NCBI GenBank assembly: GCA_039714715.1
Contig: JBDLIU010000008.1
Location: 1-39,177 of the forward strand
Reading direction: 5' to 3'
Length of the DNA: 39,177 bases
From: S012-113 sp039714715
Lineage (GTDB): Bacteria > Bacteroidota > Bacteroidia > Cytophagales > Cyclobacteriaceae
Part shown: one piece after another, positions 8,305-16,729 of the stretch
Layout of the letters: every line of letters starts with the position of its first letter
Position numbering within the stretch: the first letter of the stretch is position 1
Program-made: the position numbers and the translations under genes
Notes under the pieces: model-generated
Database searches by the model: none
Told to the model about the DNA's origin: nothing
The model's input: only the letters and a program-made list of their open reading frames with translations

Positions 8305-10749
8305 CTAGCTTTCCTTTAACTCATTCAATAATTGTTCCAAACTGTATTCATCAGAGATTAAAACTTCACGAGCCTTCGATCCTTCGAATGGCCCAACAAT
8401 CCCGGCAGCCTCCAGTTGGTCTATCAATCGTCCGGCTCTATTGTATCCTAATTTCATCTTTCGCTGTATCAATGAAGTACTACCTTGTTGATGCCTTACG
8501 ATTAATCTTGCAGCATCATCGAATAATACATCACGATCATCCAAATCAACATCTATTTTATCACCTGCTTCCTCTCCAACGTATTCTGGCAACAAATAGG
8601 CTGATTCATATCCTCTTTGGCCACCCACAAACTCACAGATTTTTTCAATCTCCGGGGTATCTATAAATGCACATTGCAGCCTAATAATATCAGATCCCTG
8701 AGAAAATAACATATCCCCCATACCTACCAGTTGATCGGCACCGCCAGTATCCAGAATAGTGCGTGAATCTATCTTAGAGGTTACTCTAAAACTCAACCTG
8801 GCAGGGAAGTTTGCCTTAATTACCCCTGTAATTACATTTACTGATGGTCTTTGTGTTGCTAAAACCAGGTGAATACCAATGGCGCGGGCTAACTGTGCCA
8901 ATCGAGCTACCGGAGCTTCAATCTCTTTCCCTGCCATCATCATCAGGTCTGCCAACTCATCAATTACCAGCACAATATAAGGCAGGAACCTATGCCCATT
9001 TTCGGGATTTAGTTTTCGGGTAACGAATTTATTATTGTATTCTTTGATATTTCTTGTCCCGGCATCCTTGAGCAGGTTATAACGGGCATCCATCTCTATG
9101 GTTAAAGAGTTCAGTGTGTTAACTACCTGCTTAGTGTCAGTAATGATCGGTTCTTCGCTTCCTGGTAACTCTGCAAGAAAATGCCTTTCAATTTTATTAA
9201 ATAGACTGAGCTCAACCTTTTTTGGATCAACCAGAACAAACTTCAATTGTGATGGGTGTTTCTTATAAATAAGTGAAGCCAGGATCACATTGATACCCAC
9301 CGATTTACCCTGACCGGTAGCCCCTGCCATTAAAATATGAGGCATTTTAGCCAGGTCAGTGATATAAACCTCATTCGAAATGGTCTTACCAAGTACAATG
9401 GGGAGTTCAAACTCGCTTTTCATGAACTTTTCTGTTCCCAACACACTTTTAATGTCAACCATCTCCCTGTTCTTGTTAGGCACCTCAATACCAATGGTGC
9501 CCTTACCGGGAATCGGAGCAATAATCCGTATACCCAAAGCGGCAAGACTCAGCGCTATATCATCTTCCAGGTTTTTAATCTTAGAGATTTTGATGCCTAC
9601 CTCCGGAACAATTTCATATAGGGTTACTGTGGGCCCAATGGTTGCCTTAATGCTTGAAATACCAATATTGAAATTGGTAAGTGTCTCAACAATCTTATCC
9701 TTATTGGCCTGTAGTTCTTCTTTACCAACCTTAACCGATGTTCCTGAATAATCATTCAGCAGGTTTAAAGGAGGATATTTATATGAACCCAGATCCAACG
9801 TTGGGTCATAGTTTTCTATCTTCTTAGCTTTTGTTTCATCCTGACCTTCTTCTACGGTAAATTCCGGGCCATCTTCCTCTGCCATTTTTTCGCCTTCTGT
9901 TATTTGAAGGTCCAGGTCATTCTCTTTATCCGGTTGTTCCTCTGACTCAGCATTAAGATCAATAGCATTGTCATCACCTTCTATTGGCTCATCTGGTAAT
10001 AAATCTTCAGAATCCTCCGTGCCTAGTGACACATTCGGATCAACATCATGTACATTGTTTTGAAGAGGTTCAATTTTTTCTTCCAGTTTATGCTCAATAT
10101 CTTCAACCTGCTCTTCTACCTTCTTTTTCAATCCTAATAAAGTAGTTATGTTAAAAAAGTAGATCACAAAAACAATCAAAGAAAACAGGAGAATTAAGAT
10201 TGTACCCCAACCAACAAGACTATTAATCATTATGGCTAAATCATAACCAAATCCACCACTTAGAAAACTCATCTCTGTTGGCTCATCGGTGCTATTGATC
10301 ATATCACCCATAAACAAACTCACCCATATCAAAAAGAATACAACAAATATGCTTGAAGACTTAAGTGGGAGTATTGTACGATAAAATACTATCCTATAGC
10401 CGTAAATAAACAAAAGTGGAGGTATCATAAATGAGGCTACTCCAAACCATTCGAAAATAAAATAGTGAGATGCCATAGCTCCCAGCATCTTCATCCAGTT
10501 ATCAACCTCCAAACCGGATTGAAAAAGCCCGATTTCCTGTACGGATTCTACTACGCTTTGATCCGCCTTACCAGTAAACAGGTAAGAAATAAAAGCAACC
10601 AATAAAAACATGGATACTACCAAAAGCAAAAAACCGATTGTAAGTTGAAACTTACGATCCTGAAAAAGGCCTATTTTAAAAGAAAATGACTTCTTTCCTG
10701 ACTTTTTACTCTTTTTAAAAGTATTCGATTTGTAGGTGTTTTTTGCTAT
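8305..10749 (-). CDS. ftsK: FtsK/SpoIIIE DNA translocase
   Basis: FtsK is a membrane-anchored ATP-driven DNA pump at the division septum. It moves the terminus region and activates Xer recombination at dif. Numbered from a TTG at 10629 (774 aa), four or five TM segments occupy residues 1-165, an acidic linker about 170-270, Walker A GATGQGKS 436-443, Walker B LVIDELAD 554-561, and the winged-helix gamma domain about 705-774 (QRKMKLGYNRAGRLIDQLE). The frame stays open upstream for 40 codons and encodes a basic cytoplasmic N-terminus (NTFKKSKKSGKKSFSFKIG) typical of the family. It begins at an ATA at 10749 where ATG is expected, with no ATG, GTG or TTG before the in-frame stop. I therefore extend the gene to 10749, with the start codon uncertain. 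lolA follows by 14 bp. Confidence 0.9.
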   Translation of the reverse strand: MAKNTYKSNTFKKSKKSGKKSFSFKIGLFQDRKFQLTIGFLLLVVSMFLLVAFISYLFTGKADQSVVESVQEIGLFQSGLEVDNWMKMLGAMASHYFIFEWFGVASFMIPPLLFIYGYRIVFYRTILPLKSSSIFVVFFLIWVSLFMGDMINSTDEPTEMSFLSGGFGYDLAIMINSLVGWGTILILLFSLIVFVIYFFNITTLLGLKKKVEEQVEDIEHKLEEKIEPLQNNVHDVDPNVSLGTEDSEDLLPDEPIEGDDNAIDLNAESEEQPDKENDLDLQITEGEKMAEEDGPEFTVEEGQDETKAKKIENYDPTLDLGSYKYPPLNLLNDYSGTSVKVGKEELQANKDKIVETLTNFNIGISSIKATIGPTVTLYEIVPEVGIKISKIKNLEDDIALSLAALGIRIIAPIPGKGTIGIEVPNKNREMVDIKSVLGTEKFMKSEFELPIVLGKTISNEVYITDLAKMPHILMAGATGQGKSVGINVILASLIYKKHPSQLKFVLVDPKKVELSLFNKIERHFLAELPGSEEPIITDTKQVVNTLNSLTIEMDARYNLLKDAGTRNIKEYNNKFVTRKLNPENGHRFLPYIVLVIDELADLMMMAGKEIEAPVARLAQLARAIGIHLVLATQRPSVNVITGVIKANFPARLSFRVTSKIDSRTILDTGGADQLVGMGDMLFSQGSDIIRLQCAFIDTPEIEKICEFVGGQRGYESAYLLPEYVGEEAGDKIDVDLDDRDVLFDDAARLIVRHQQGSTSLIQRKMKLGYNRAGRLIDQLEAAGIVGPFEGSKAREVLISDEYSLEQLLNELKES

Positions 10750-10771
10750 TTTCTTAAATGTTATAGTGATA

Positions 10772-10819
10772 CAATGTTAACAATGATATAATGATTCAAT
10801 GATGCAATGCTAAAATGAT
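10772..10819. repeat. Degenerate 8-bp tandem repeat around (C)AATG upstream of ftsK
   Basis: ATG triplets occur at 10774, 10783, 10791, 10799, 10807 and 10815, spacings of 9, 8, 8, 8 and 8 bp, mostly within CAATG or AAATG units. The array fills the pyrD-ftsK gap (10750-10885) and lies just upstream of ftsK. No function is apparent. It may be a slippage-prone repeat or part of the regulatory region. Confidence 0.6.
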
Positions 10820-10885
10820 AAAAATTGTTAGATGCTAAATTATAAATTAATCGTCATTTATTACATGGAGTTTTTTAAGGTTTTG

Positions 10886-11926
10886 TCAATTTAAACCTAC
10901 TTCTAAGATTGCCTTGTTGATATTTTTAACAAATACAGGGCCATTATAGATAAAACCAGTATATATCTGAATAAGGTCTGCACCTGCATTCAATTTGGTA
11001 ACTGCATCTTCAGGGCTCATTATACCTCCAACACCAATAATCACCACCTCAGGACCGAGTTCTTCTCTGAGAAACCGGATAATTTCAGTAGATCGCTCAG
11101 TTAATGGTTTGCCACTAAGCCCCCCTGCACCAATTTCAGCTATTTTTTCTTCATTTGTAGTCAAACCAGACCTTTCGATAGTTGTATTCGTAGCAATTAC
11201 CCCATCAATATTCGTTTCTCTTACGATATCTACAATATCCTTTAGTTGTCCTTCCGTTAAGTCAGGTGCAATCTTCAATAAAATTGGTTTACGTTTTGTC
11301 TTGGCATTGTTCCTGGCTTGAAGCCTGCTTAATAGCTCCGCCAAGGGTTCCTTGTCCTGCAACTCTCTCAGATTAGGTGTATTGGGCGAACTCACATTTA
11401 CAACAAAATAATCGACCGTGCTAAACAAAGCCTCAAAGCTATACTCATAATCCTGTACTGCTAAATCATTTGGTGTAACCTTATTTTTGCCGATATTACC
11501 CCCAATAATAATTTTTGTCTTTCTTGTCTTTAGTCTTTTTACTGCCTCCTCTACACCATTATTGTTAAATCCCATCCGGTTAATGATAGCATTATCCTCA
11601 ATTAGTCTGAATAATCTTGGCTTGTCGTTACCGGGTTGCGGTTTAGGCGTAAGTGTACCGATCTCGATATGACTAAATCCATAGGCATCTAATAGATCAA
11701 CCATGGTGGCATCTTTATCAAATCCGGCTGCCAAACCAACTGGATTTACAAATTTTATACCCATAACCTGTCTTTCAAGGGCTGCATCCTCTTTACCGAA
11801 GATTAATTTCACTAGTGCCTTTATTCCAGGAATAAAAAACATTATAGACAAGAATCTTACTGTAAAGTTGTGAACTTTCTCCGGATCGAAACGGAAGAAT
11901 ATGGGTCGTATGATGTACTTATACAA
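10886..11926 (-). CDS. pyrD: Dihydroorotate dehydrogenase (quinone), class 2
   Basis: This FMN enzyme oxidises dihydroorotate to orotate at the inner membrane, passing electrons to menaquinone. It has 346 residues. The amphipathic N-terminal helix region (YKYIIRPIFFRFDPEKVHNF) is characteristic of class 2 enzymes. Further landmarks are NPVGLAAGFDKD, the phosphate/FMN-binding IEIGTLTPKPQPGN, the catalytic-serine segment NVSSPNTPNLRELQ, LKIAPDL, ATNTTI and GVGGIMSPEDA. The start is TTG at 11926: the frame has a stop four codons upstream and no ATG between. The gap to ftsK downstream is large and contains an AATG repeat array, so the two are probably separate units. Confidence 0.95.
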   Translation of the reverse strand: MYKYIIRPIFFRFDPEKVHNFTVRFLSIMFFIPGIKALVKLIFGKEDAALERQVMGIKFVNPVGLAAGFDKDATMVDLLDAYGFSHIEIGTLTPKPQPGNDKPRLFRLIEDNAIINRMGFNNNGVEEAVKRLKTRKTKIIIGGNIGKNKVTPNDLAVQDYEYSFEALFSTVDYFVVNVSSPNTPNLRELQDKEPLAELLSRLQARNNAKTKRKPILLKIAPDLTEGQLKDIVDIVRETNIDGVIATNTTIERSGLTTNEEKIAEIGAGGLSGKPLTERSTEIIRFLREELGPEVVIIGVGGIMSPEDAVTKLNAGADLIQIYTGFIYNGPVFVKNINKAILEVGLN

Positions 11927-12006
11927 AGCGCTTTTTTATTTGTGCAAATATAAATTAACCCTTGGCTAATTATATTTTTCACAAGTACTTTTATCAGATT
12001 AACTTC

Positions 12007-12906
12007 TTAACTTCTTGGATGAAACTCTTCAATTACCTGTTTCAGATAACCTTTGTCCAGATGGGTGTAAATTTCAGTGGTGGTGATTGATTCATGTCCA
12101 AGCATCTCCTGTACTGCCCGTAGATCGGCACCTCCCTCAATAAGGTGTGTCGCAAATGAGTGCCGGAAAGTATGTGGGCTCACTTTCTTTTTAATCCCTG
12201 CTCTTAGTGAAAGGTCTTTAATAATGGTGAAGATCATTACCCTCGTCAATCTTTTTCCATTTCGATTAAGGAATACAATATCCTCTTCACCTTGTTTTAT
12301 CTTCTGATGGACTCTTACTTCCTCAATATATATTTTTAGATACTTTGCTGCTTCGCTACCTACAGGCACCAATCGCTCCTTGTTACCTTTACCAATTACT
12401 CTCAGGAAGCCCGTGTCAAGAAACAAATTACTTAACCTGAGATTAATAAGCTCAGACACACGAAGCCCGGAACTGTATAATACTTCCAGAATGGCCCTGT
12501 TTCTTGATCCCTCCTTTTTTGAATGATCAATGGCAGCTAATATTTTGTCTATTTCATGAAGATCAAGTGTATCTGGTAGCTTGCGCCCCAGTTTTGGGGC
12601 ATCGATTAAGGTAGTAGGGTCATCCTCAATTCGCTTTTCAAGGGTCAAATATTTAAAAAAAGCCTTGATCCCGCTTATAATCCTTGCCTGCGAGTGAGCT
12701 GATAACCCCAGTTGGTTTAAGGTTACCAAGAAACCTGTTAGTACTGAAGATGATACCTGGCTAATCTCAATTGCACTATCCTGCCCCTGGCAGTAACCGG
12801 CAAGCTTATTAATGTCTTGCAGATAAGCTTCAATAGAGTTGTCTGAGAGGCCTCGCTCCAGTTTTAAGTAGTTTTTGAAATTACGAATTTCATCCTCCCA
12901 TTGCAT
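12007..12906 (-). CDS. xerD: Tyrosine recombinase XerD
   Basis: This site-specific recombinase resolves chromosome dimers at dif. It has 299 residues, the normal length. The N-terminal SAM-like core-binding domain occupies about residues 1-90 and the catalytic domain about 110-299. All catalytic residues are present: R149 (SSGLRVSEL), K173 (IGKGNKER), H245 and R248 (SPHTFRHSFATHL), H271 (LGHES) and the nucleophile Y280 (TEIYTHL). It is encoded about 1.3 kb upstream of ftsK with pyrD between them. FtsK is the known activator of XerCD, so the clustering is functionally sensible. It could be the single Xer of the genome or one of an XerC/XerD pair. It is divergent from aroQ. Confidence 0.93.
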   Translation of the reverse strand: MQWEDEIRNFKNYLKLERGLSDNSIEAYLQDINKLAGYCQGQDSAIEISQVSSSVLTGFLVTLNQLGLSAHSQARIISGIKAFFKYLTLEKRIEDDPTTLIDAPKLGRKLPDTLDLHEIDKILAAIDHSKKEGSRNRAILEVLYSSGLRVSELINLRLSNLFLDTGFLRVIGKGNKERLVPVGSEAAKYLKIYIEEVRVHQKIKQGEEDIVFLNRNGKRLTRVMIFTIIKDLSLRAGIKKKVSPHTFRHSFATHLIEGGADLRAVQEMLGHESITTTEIYTHLDKGYLKQVIEEFHPRS

Positions 12907-13020
12907 TGCTCAGAATAATCAAATTAATTTCTAAAATACAGTTTTTGTAAGAGATTAAGGCCTTGATAATCAAATTAGAGATTATGTTTGTATCTTGAAA
13001 TTAATTCAAGAAAAATCAAT

Positions 13021-13446
13021 ATGAACCTCCATATAATCAACGGGCCTAATTTGAATCTTCTGGGTAAACGAGAGCCAGATGTTTATGGTGACCAGTCTTT
13101 TGATGGCTTTTTCAATGCTCTGCAAGCCAGGTATCCGGAAGTAACACTAACCTGCTTTCAATCAAATATTGAGGGCGAAATCATATCTGAGTTACAAGAG
13201 CACGGGTTTGAAAAAGATGGAATAATTCTAAATGCTGGAGCATACACCCATACTTCTGTAGGCATTGGAGATGCCGTGAGTGCTATTAATACTCCTGTAA
13301 TTGAAGTTCATATAAGTAATATCTACGCCCGTGAATCTTACAGGCACCAAAGCCATTTGTCTGGTAAATGTGTTGGAATAATTTCCGGGTTAGGACTGGA
13401 TAGCTACAGGTTGGCCATTGAGTATTTCATAAATTCAAAAAAGTAG
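13021..13446 (+). CDS. aroQ: 3-dehydroquinate dehydratase, type II
   Basis: This is the third step of the shikimate pathway, catalysed by a small dodecameric type II enzyme. From the ATG at 13021 the protein has 141 residues and starts MNLHIINGPNLNLLGKREPD, the family signature. The tyrosine of REPDVYG, NAGAYTHTSVG, the histidine in EVHISNIYARE and the arginine region that follows form the active site. An in-frame ATG at 12988 would add 11 residues absent from the family, so it is rejected. The gene is divergent from xerD across a 114-bp gap that must hold both promoters; I saw no clear match there to the Bacteroidota TTTG/TANNTTTG promoter pattern. Confidence 0.95.
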   Translation: MNLHIINGPNLNLLGKREPDVYGDQSFDGFFNALQARYPEVTLTCFQSNIEGEIISELQEHGFEKDGIILNAGAYTHTSVGIGDAVSAINTPVIEVHISNIYARESYRHQSHLSGKCVGIISGLGLDSYRLAIEYFINSKK

Positions 13447-13515
13447 TTTTTTATTATTTCAATTATATAGTTTTTCTCTGTCGTAGATTAACCTTCAAAG
13501 GTCAGAGAGAACCAT

Positions 13516-13566
13516 ATTTTAAATTTTTCATACTACTTATATATGTTAGCATGAAAAAATTTAAAT
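13516..13566. repeat. AT-rich inverted repeat between aroQ and marC
   Basis: The segment ending AAATTTTTCAT (about 13516-13531) pairs with ATGAAAAAATTTAAAT (13551-13566) around a 19-nt loop, a stem of roughly 14 bp with a bulge. It lies 32 bp before the marC start, after the aroQ stop. It could be a terminator-like structure for aroQ, a leader hairpin for marC, or chance in AT-rich DNA. Confidence 0.4.
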
Positions 13567-13597
13567 AGGTTTGCAGGAAAATTATCGCTGTGCAACT

Positions 13598-14170
13598 ATG
13601 CAATTAAGTTTTAAAGAAATCGCTTCGGTATCCCTGATACTTTTTTCGGTTATCGATATGATAGGCAATGTGCCCGTTATTGTTGATTTACGTAAGAAAT
13701 CCGGTAGAGTGCAATCTGGATTAGCCACTATCGTAGCCGGTGCCTTGATGATTATTTTCCTTTTTTTAGGAAGTTCAATTCTTGGATTGTTTGGGATTGA
13801 TGTTCAATCATTTGCCGTTGCGGGGGCAATCATTATGTTTATTATTTCTTTGGAGATGATACTGGGCATCACATTATTTCAGCATGACTCAACTGAGTCA
13901 GGTGGTGCATCAATTGTGCCTATTGCTTTCCCTTTGATTGCCGGTGCTGGAACACTTACTACAATCATTTCTCTTAAAGCTGTATATGCCACTCCTAATA
14001 TCCTGATGGGAATTATTGCCAACCTTGTATTTGTCTATGCTGTTCTTAAGGCTGCCAATTGGCTTGAAAACAAAATTGGCCCTTCCGGTTTTAGTGTATT
14101 GCGAAGAGTTTTTGGCATTATTGTACTTTCAATAGCAGTTAAATTATTTACAGACAATTTTGGCGGATAA
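13598..14170 (+). CDS. MarC family integral membrane protein
   Basis: This 190-residue protein has about six TM segments. It begins MQLSFKEIASVSLILFSVID, with the MarC-typical DMIGNVPV following. Later hydrophobic blocks include GALMIIFLFLGSSILGLFGI, AGAIIMFIISLEMILG and VLRRVFGIIVLSIAVKLFTDN. The loop PIAFPLIAGAGTLTTII carries the family's conserved PLI.GPG-like motif. MarC proteins were once linked to antibiotic resistance, but that link was withdrawn and the transported substrate is unknown. The ATG at 13598 matches the family start; an upstream in-frame ATG at 13571 would add nine polar residues. Its 3' end overlaps the rnhA start by 11 bp. Confidence 0.88.
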   Translation: MQLSFKEIASVSLILFSVIDMIGNVPVIVDLRKKSGRVQSGLATIVAGALMIIFLFLGSSILGLFGIDVQSFAVAGAIIMFIISLEMILGITLFQHDSTESGGASIVPIAFPLIAGAGTLTTIISLKAVYATPNILMGIIANLVFVYAVLKAANWLENKIGPSGFSVLRRVFGIIVLSIAVKLFTDNFGG

Positions 14171-14630
14171 AAAAGATATAATCATTTATACCGATGGCGC
14201 AGCCAAAGGAAATCCCGGTCCGGGAGGATATGGAACAGTTTTAATTTTCGGCAAACACCGAAAGGAACTAAGCCAGGGATACAAGATAACTACCAATAAC
14301 CGAATGGAGCTTCTTGCCGTTATTGTTGGACTAGAAACCTTAACCAGCACTAAGTATCCTGTTAATATTTATTCCGATTCGAAATACGTTGTGGATGCTA
14401 TCAACAAAGGCTGGCTGCGAACCTGGCAGAAAACAGGGTTTAAGAAAAAGAAAAATGTGGACCTCTGGCAGCGATTTATACCACTACAAAAGAAATTCAA
14501 CCTCACCTTCAACTGGGTAAAAGGCCATTCGGGTCACCCTGAGAATGAAAGATGTGATCGGCTGGCCGTTGAGGCTGCTGAGGGTAGTGGTTTGCTGGTT
14601 GATGAGGGATTTAATCCCAATAACAATTAA
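14160..14630 (+). CDS. rnhA: Ribonuclease HI
   Basis: This enzyme cleaves the RNA strand of RNA-DNA hybrids. It has 156 residues, the usual length. The four catalytic carboxylates are visible: D12 (YTDGAAKGNPGPGGYG), E50 (NRMELLAV), D73 (YSDSKYVV) and D133 (NERCDRLA), plus the conserved histidine H126 (KGHSGHPENE). The start is TTG at 14160, inside the end of marC in another frame. It is the only start that leaves the N-terminal strand intact, and the 11-bp overlap suggests translational coupling. The stop overlaps the stop of the convergent saccharopine dehydrogenase gene within a shared TTAA, leaving no room for a terminator between them. Confidence 0.95.
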   Translation: MADKKDIIIYTDGAAKGNPGPGGYGTVLIFGKHRKELSQGYKITTNNRMELLAVIVGLETLTSTKYPVNIYSDSKYVVDAINKGWLRTWQKTGFKKKKNVDLWQRFIPLQKKFNLTFNWVKGHSGHPENERCDRLAVEAAEGSGLLVDEGFNPNNN

Positions 14631-15979
14631 TCACTGATCCCTACCTTAGGCTCAAGTTTTTCTTCGATAAACTCAAATCCATATTCTGCGAGCTCATCAA
14701 GGATAGGATCATAAATCTCTTTCTGGATTGGGATATGAACACCAGGAGTTGTAATCTCTCCTTTCATAATCAGTTTGGTAGCGATACCTAATGGTAGACC
14801 AACTGTTTTAGACATAGCTGTATTCACAGGATCATCACCATTCGATACCATGGTAGAATGTTCCTGGATTTCTACACCCTTATCATCAATATAATTGAAC
14901 TTGTGCCACATCACAATCTGGTCATTATCCTCATCAGTCATGGTCCACTTTTTACTGAGAATATGTTCAAGGATCTGTGCAGGGGTACCTTCATCAAGCC
15001 CAACCAACTCATCAGAAAAAATACCCAGCCACCTTAGCTTGAACATCTCTGTCGATTCCATTTCAAAGTTCATATAGTGGGCAATCTTTAACTCCACAGA
15101 ATCATGCGGATTATACCAAAGGAAAGAGTTGATAAACTCCCTGTGGGTCATCTTATCTACATTTTCCATTTTGTAGTCATCACAGGTAACGCCTAACTGC
15201 ACAAAAGTGTTCCATGCCTTAGAGTATCCTGGTCTTCTTAAAGTGCCTCGAAATAAAGTCCTGATGCCTTTAAGATTGTATACATCCATATATTTCAATG
15301 AGTCCCGGTTAGCATAACCTTCGAAATAACCATGACCAGGAATATGGATCATCTCCGTTCTTCTAAACAGTCTCTGAAATGGGATGTATTTATATTTTCC
15401 CTGCTGTAAAAACTGTACATGTCCTCTACCTGCCATCACTACATTTCTTGGATTCCATGTAAACTTATATTGCCACGGATTATCATCATCCGGATTTGGT
15501 TCCAGCAATCCTCCGGTGAAAGACTCAAATCCGATCAGTTTATAATTATTGTCCCTGATTCTATCAATAACTCTCATAGCAGACATATGATCAATACCCG
15601 GATCAAGTCCACATTCATTAAGAAATACAAGACCCTTATTTTTTGCCTCCTCATCCAGGGCATTCATCTCCGGGGTTACATAGGATGCCGTAACTAAGTG
15701 TTTTGCTTCTTTTATACATGCATCGGCCACCAACTGATGAAACATAGCCGGGACCATACTTATTACAACATCTGCCTCGGCAACTTCATTATGAAGCTGT
15801 TCTTCATCCTTTACATCAAACTTGAATGTTCTTGCCTGCCCTTTACCTTTTCTTTCTGCCAGTTCAGGATCGGCATCTCCAATTGAGAGATTCCAGTTGT
15901 TTGATTCACATTCTTTAAGAAGGTAGTCTATCAGCGTTGATGCTGACCTTCCGGCTCCTATTAATAATATGTTTTCCAT
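14627..15979 (-). CDS. Saccharopine dehydrogenase family protein
   Basis: This 450-residue NAD(P)-dependent oxidoreductase has an N-terminal Rossmann motif (ILLIGAGRSASTLIDYLL), a second-strand acidic residue (IGDADPEL), VISMVPAMFHQLVADACI, and the family segment ECGLDPGIDHMSAM. The C-terminal half has the dimerisation/substrate domain of Lys9-like enzymes (GLPLGIATKLIMKGEI). Family members split saccharopine to lysine or aminoadipate semialdehyde plus glutamate. The precise role is inferred and could be a related amino-acid or polyamine reaction. It ends tail to tail with rnhA and starts across a 291-bp gap from cdd. Confidence 0.87.
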   Translation of the reverse strand: MENILLIGAGRSASTLIDYLLKECESNNWNLSIGDADPELAERKGKGQARTFKFDVKDEEQLHNEVAEADVVISMVPAMFHQLVADACIKEAKHLVTASYVTPEMNALDEEAKNKGLVFLNECGLDPGIDHMSAMRVIDRIRDNNYKLIGFESFTGGLLEPNPDDDNPWQYKFTWNPRNVVMAGRGHVQFLQQGKYKYIPFQRLFRRTEMIHIPGHGYFEGYANRDSLKYMDVYNLKGIRTLFRGTLRRPGYSKAWNTFVQLGVTCDDYKMENVDKMTHREFINSFLWYNPHDSVELKIAHYMNFEMESTEMFKLRWLGIFSDELVGLDEGTPAQILEHILSKKWTMTDEDNDQIVMWHKFNYIDDKGVEIQEHSTMVSNGDDPVNTAMSKTVGLPLGIATKLIMKGEITTPGVHIPIQKEIYDPILDELAEYGFEFIEEKLEPKVGISD

Positions 15980-16270
15980 ATATAAAAAATTCTGCTCTTG
16001 CTAGATGTTTTCGTTGCTCAAAATAAGCATAAGAATTACTCACCTCAAACAAATAATGAGAAATAATATTTAGCTACTTTTTAAGTAAAAATGATTAACC
16101 CGAAATACAGTAAGTGATTATACTGAAATGTGAAATTTAAGACCTTAGACATTAGTTTTCCAAGTCTATTGTCTTTCGTCAATTATCTATCGTCCAGCAC
16201 CTGATTTTTAAATGCAAAATATCCTTTTATAGTGAGTTTTTATGAATTTTTCGGGTTAGTTTAGTTGGAT
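15980..16270. other. Divergent intergenic region (sdh-like / cdd)
   Basis: This is 291 bp of AT-rich DNA between two divergent genes. I see no small reading frame with family character, tRNA or strong hairpin in it. It presumably holds both promoters. Confidence 0.5.
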
Positions 16271-16720
16271 ATGAACAAATTTGAGCATAAGACACTCGAA
16301 CAACTTGATGAGGCGCAGATAAAAGTGGTAAATGCAGCTTTAAAAGCTATAGAATCATCGTATTCGCCTTACTCAAAATTTGAGGTCGGAGCTGCTTTGC
16401 TGTTAGAAGACGGCTCCATCATAACCGGTAGCAACCAGGAAAATATGGCCTATCCATCAGGTATTTGTGCTGAAAGGGCTGCTTTATTCAGCTACGGTTC
16501 AAAAAACCTACAGGCAAAGATTCTTAAATTGGCAGTATTTGCCAGGCATCATAATACTGAATCACTATCCCTGGGAGCGCCTTGTGGTGCTTGCAGACAA
16601 GTAATGCTTGAATATGAATTAAAGCAGAAGGAATATTATGAAGTAATTTTTTACCATGATAGTAAATATGTGATCTCGAACAGTGCTGAAAACCTGCTAC
16701 CATTTCATTTTCACTTGTAA
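16271..16720 (+). CDS. cdd: Cytidine deaminase
   Basis: This zinc enzyme deaminates cytidine and deoxycytidine for pyrimidine salvage. The protein has 149 residues from the ATG at 16271. The zinc site is complete: CAERAALF carries the first cysteine and catalytic glutamate, and PCGACRQV the other two cysteines. SPYSKFEVGAALL and ENMAYPSGICAERA are family-typical. A TTG two codons upstream (16265) is possible but less likely. The ABC transporter gene begins 9 bp after the stop, so the two are probably co-transcribed although their functions are not obviously related. Confidence 0.94.
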   Translation: MNKFEHKTLEQLDEAQIKVVNAALKAIESSYSPYSKFEVGAALLLEDGSIITGSNQENMAYPSGICAERAALFSYGSKNLQAKILKLAVFARHHNTESLSLGAPCGACRQVMLEYELKQKEYYEVIFYHDSKYVISNSAENLLPFHFHL

Positions 16721-16729
16721 CTCCTAAAA

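Noticed and set aside
9337..9751. Plus-strand frames inside ftsK (94 and 123 residues)
   Set aside because: They lie opposite a strongly conserved gene and have no domain of their own.
12988..13020. In-frame ATG at 12988 as the start of aroQ
   Set aside because: It would add 11 residues not found in the family; the ATG at 13021 begins exactly at the family N-terminus.
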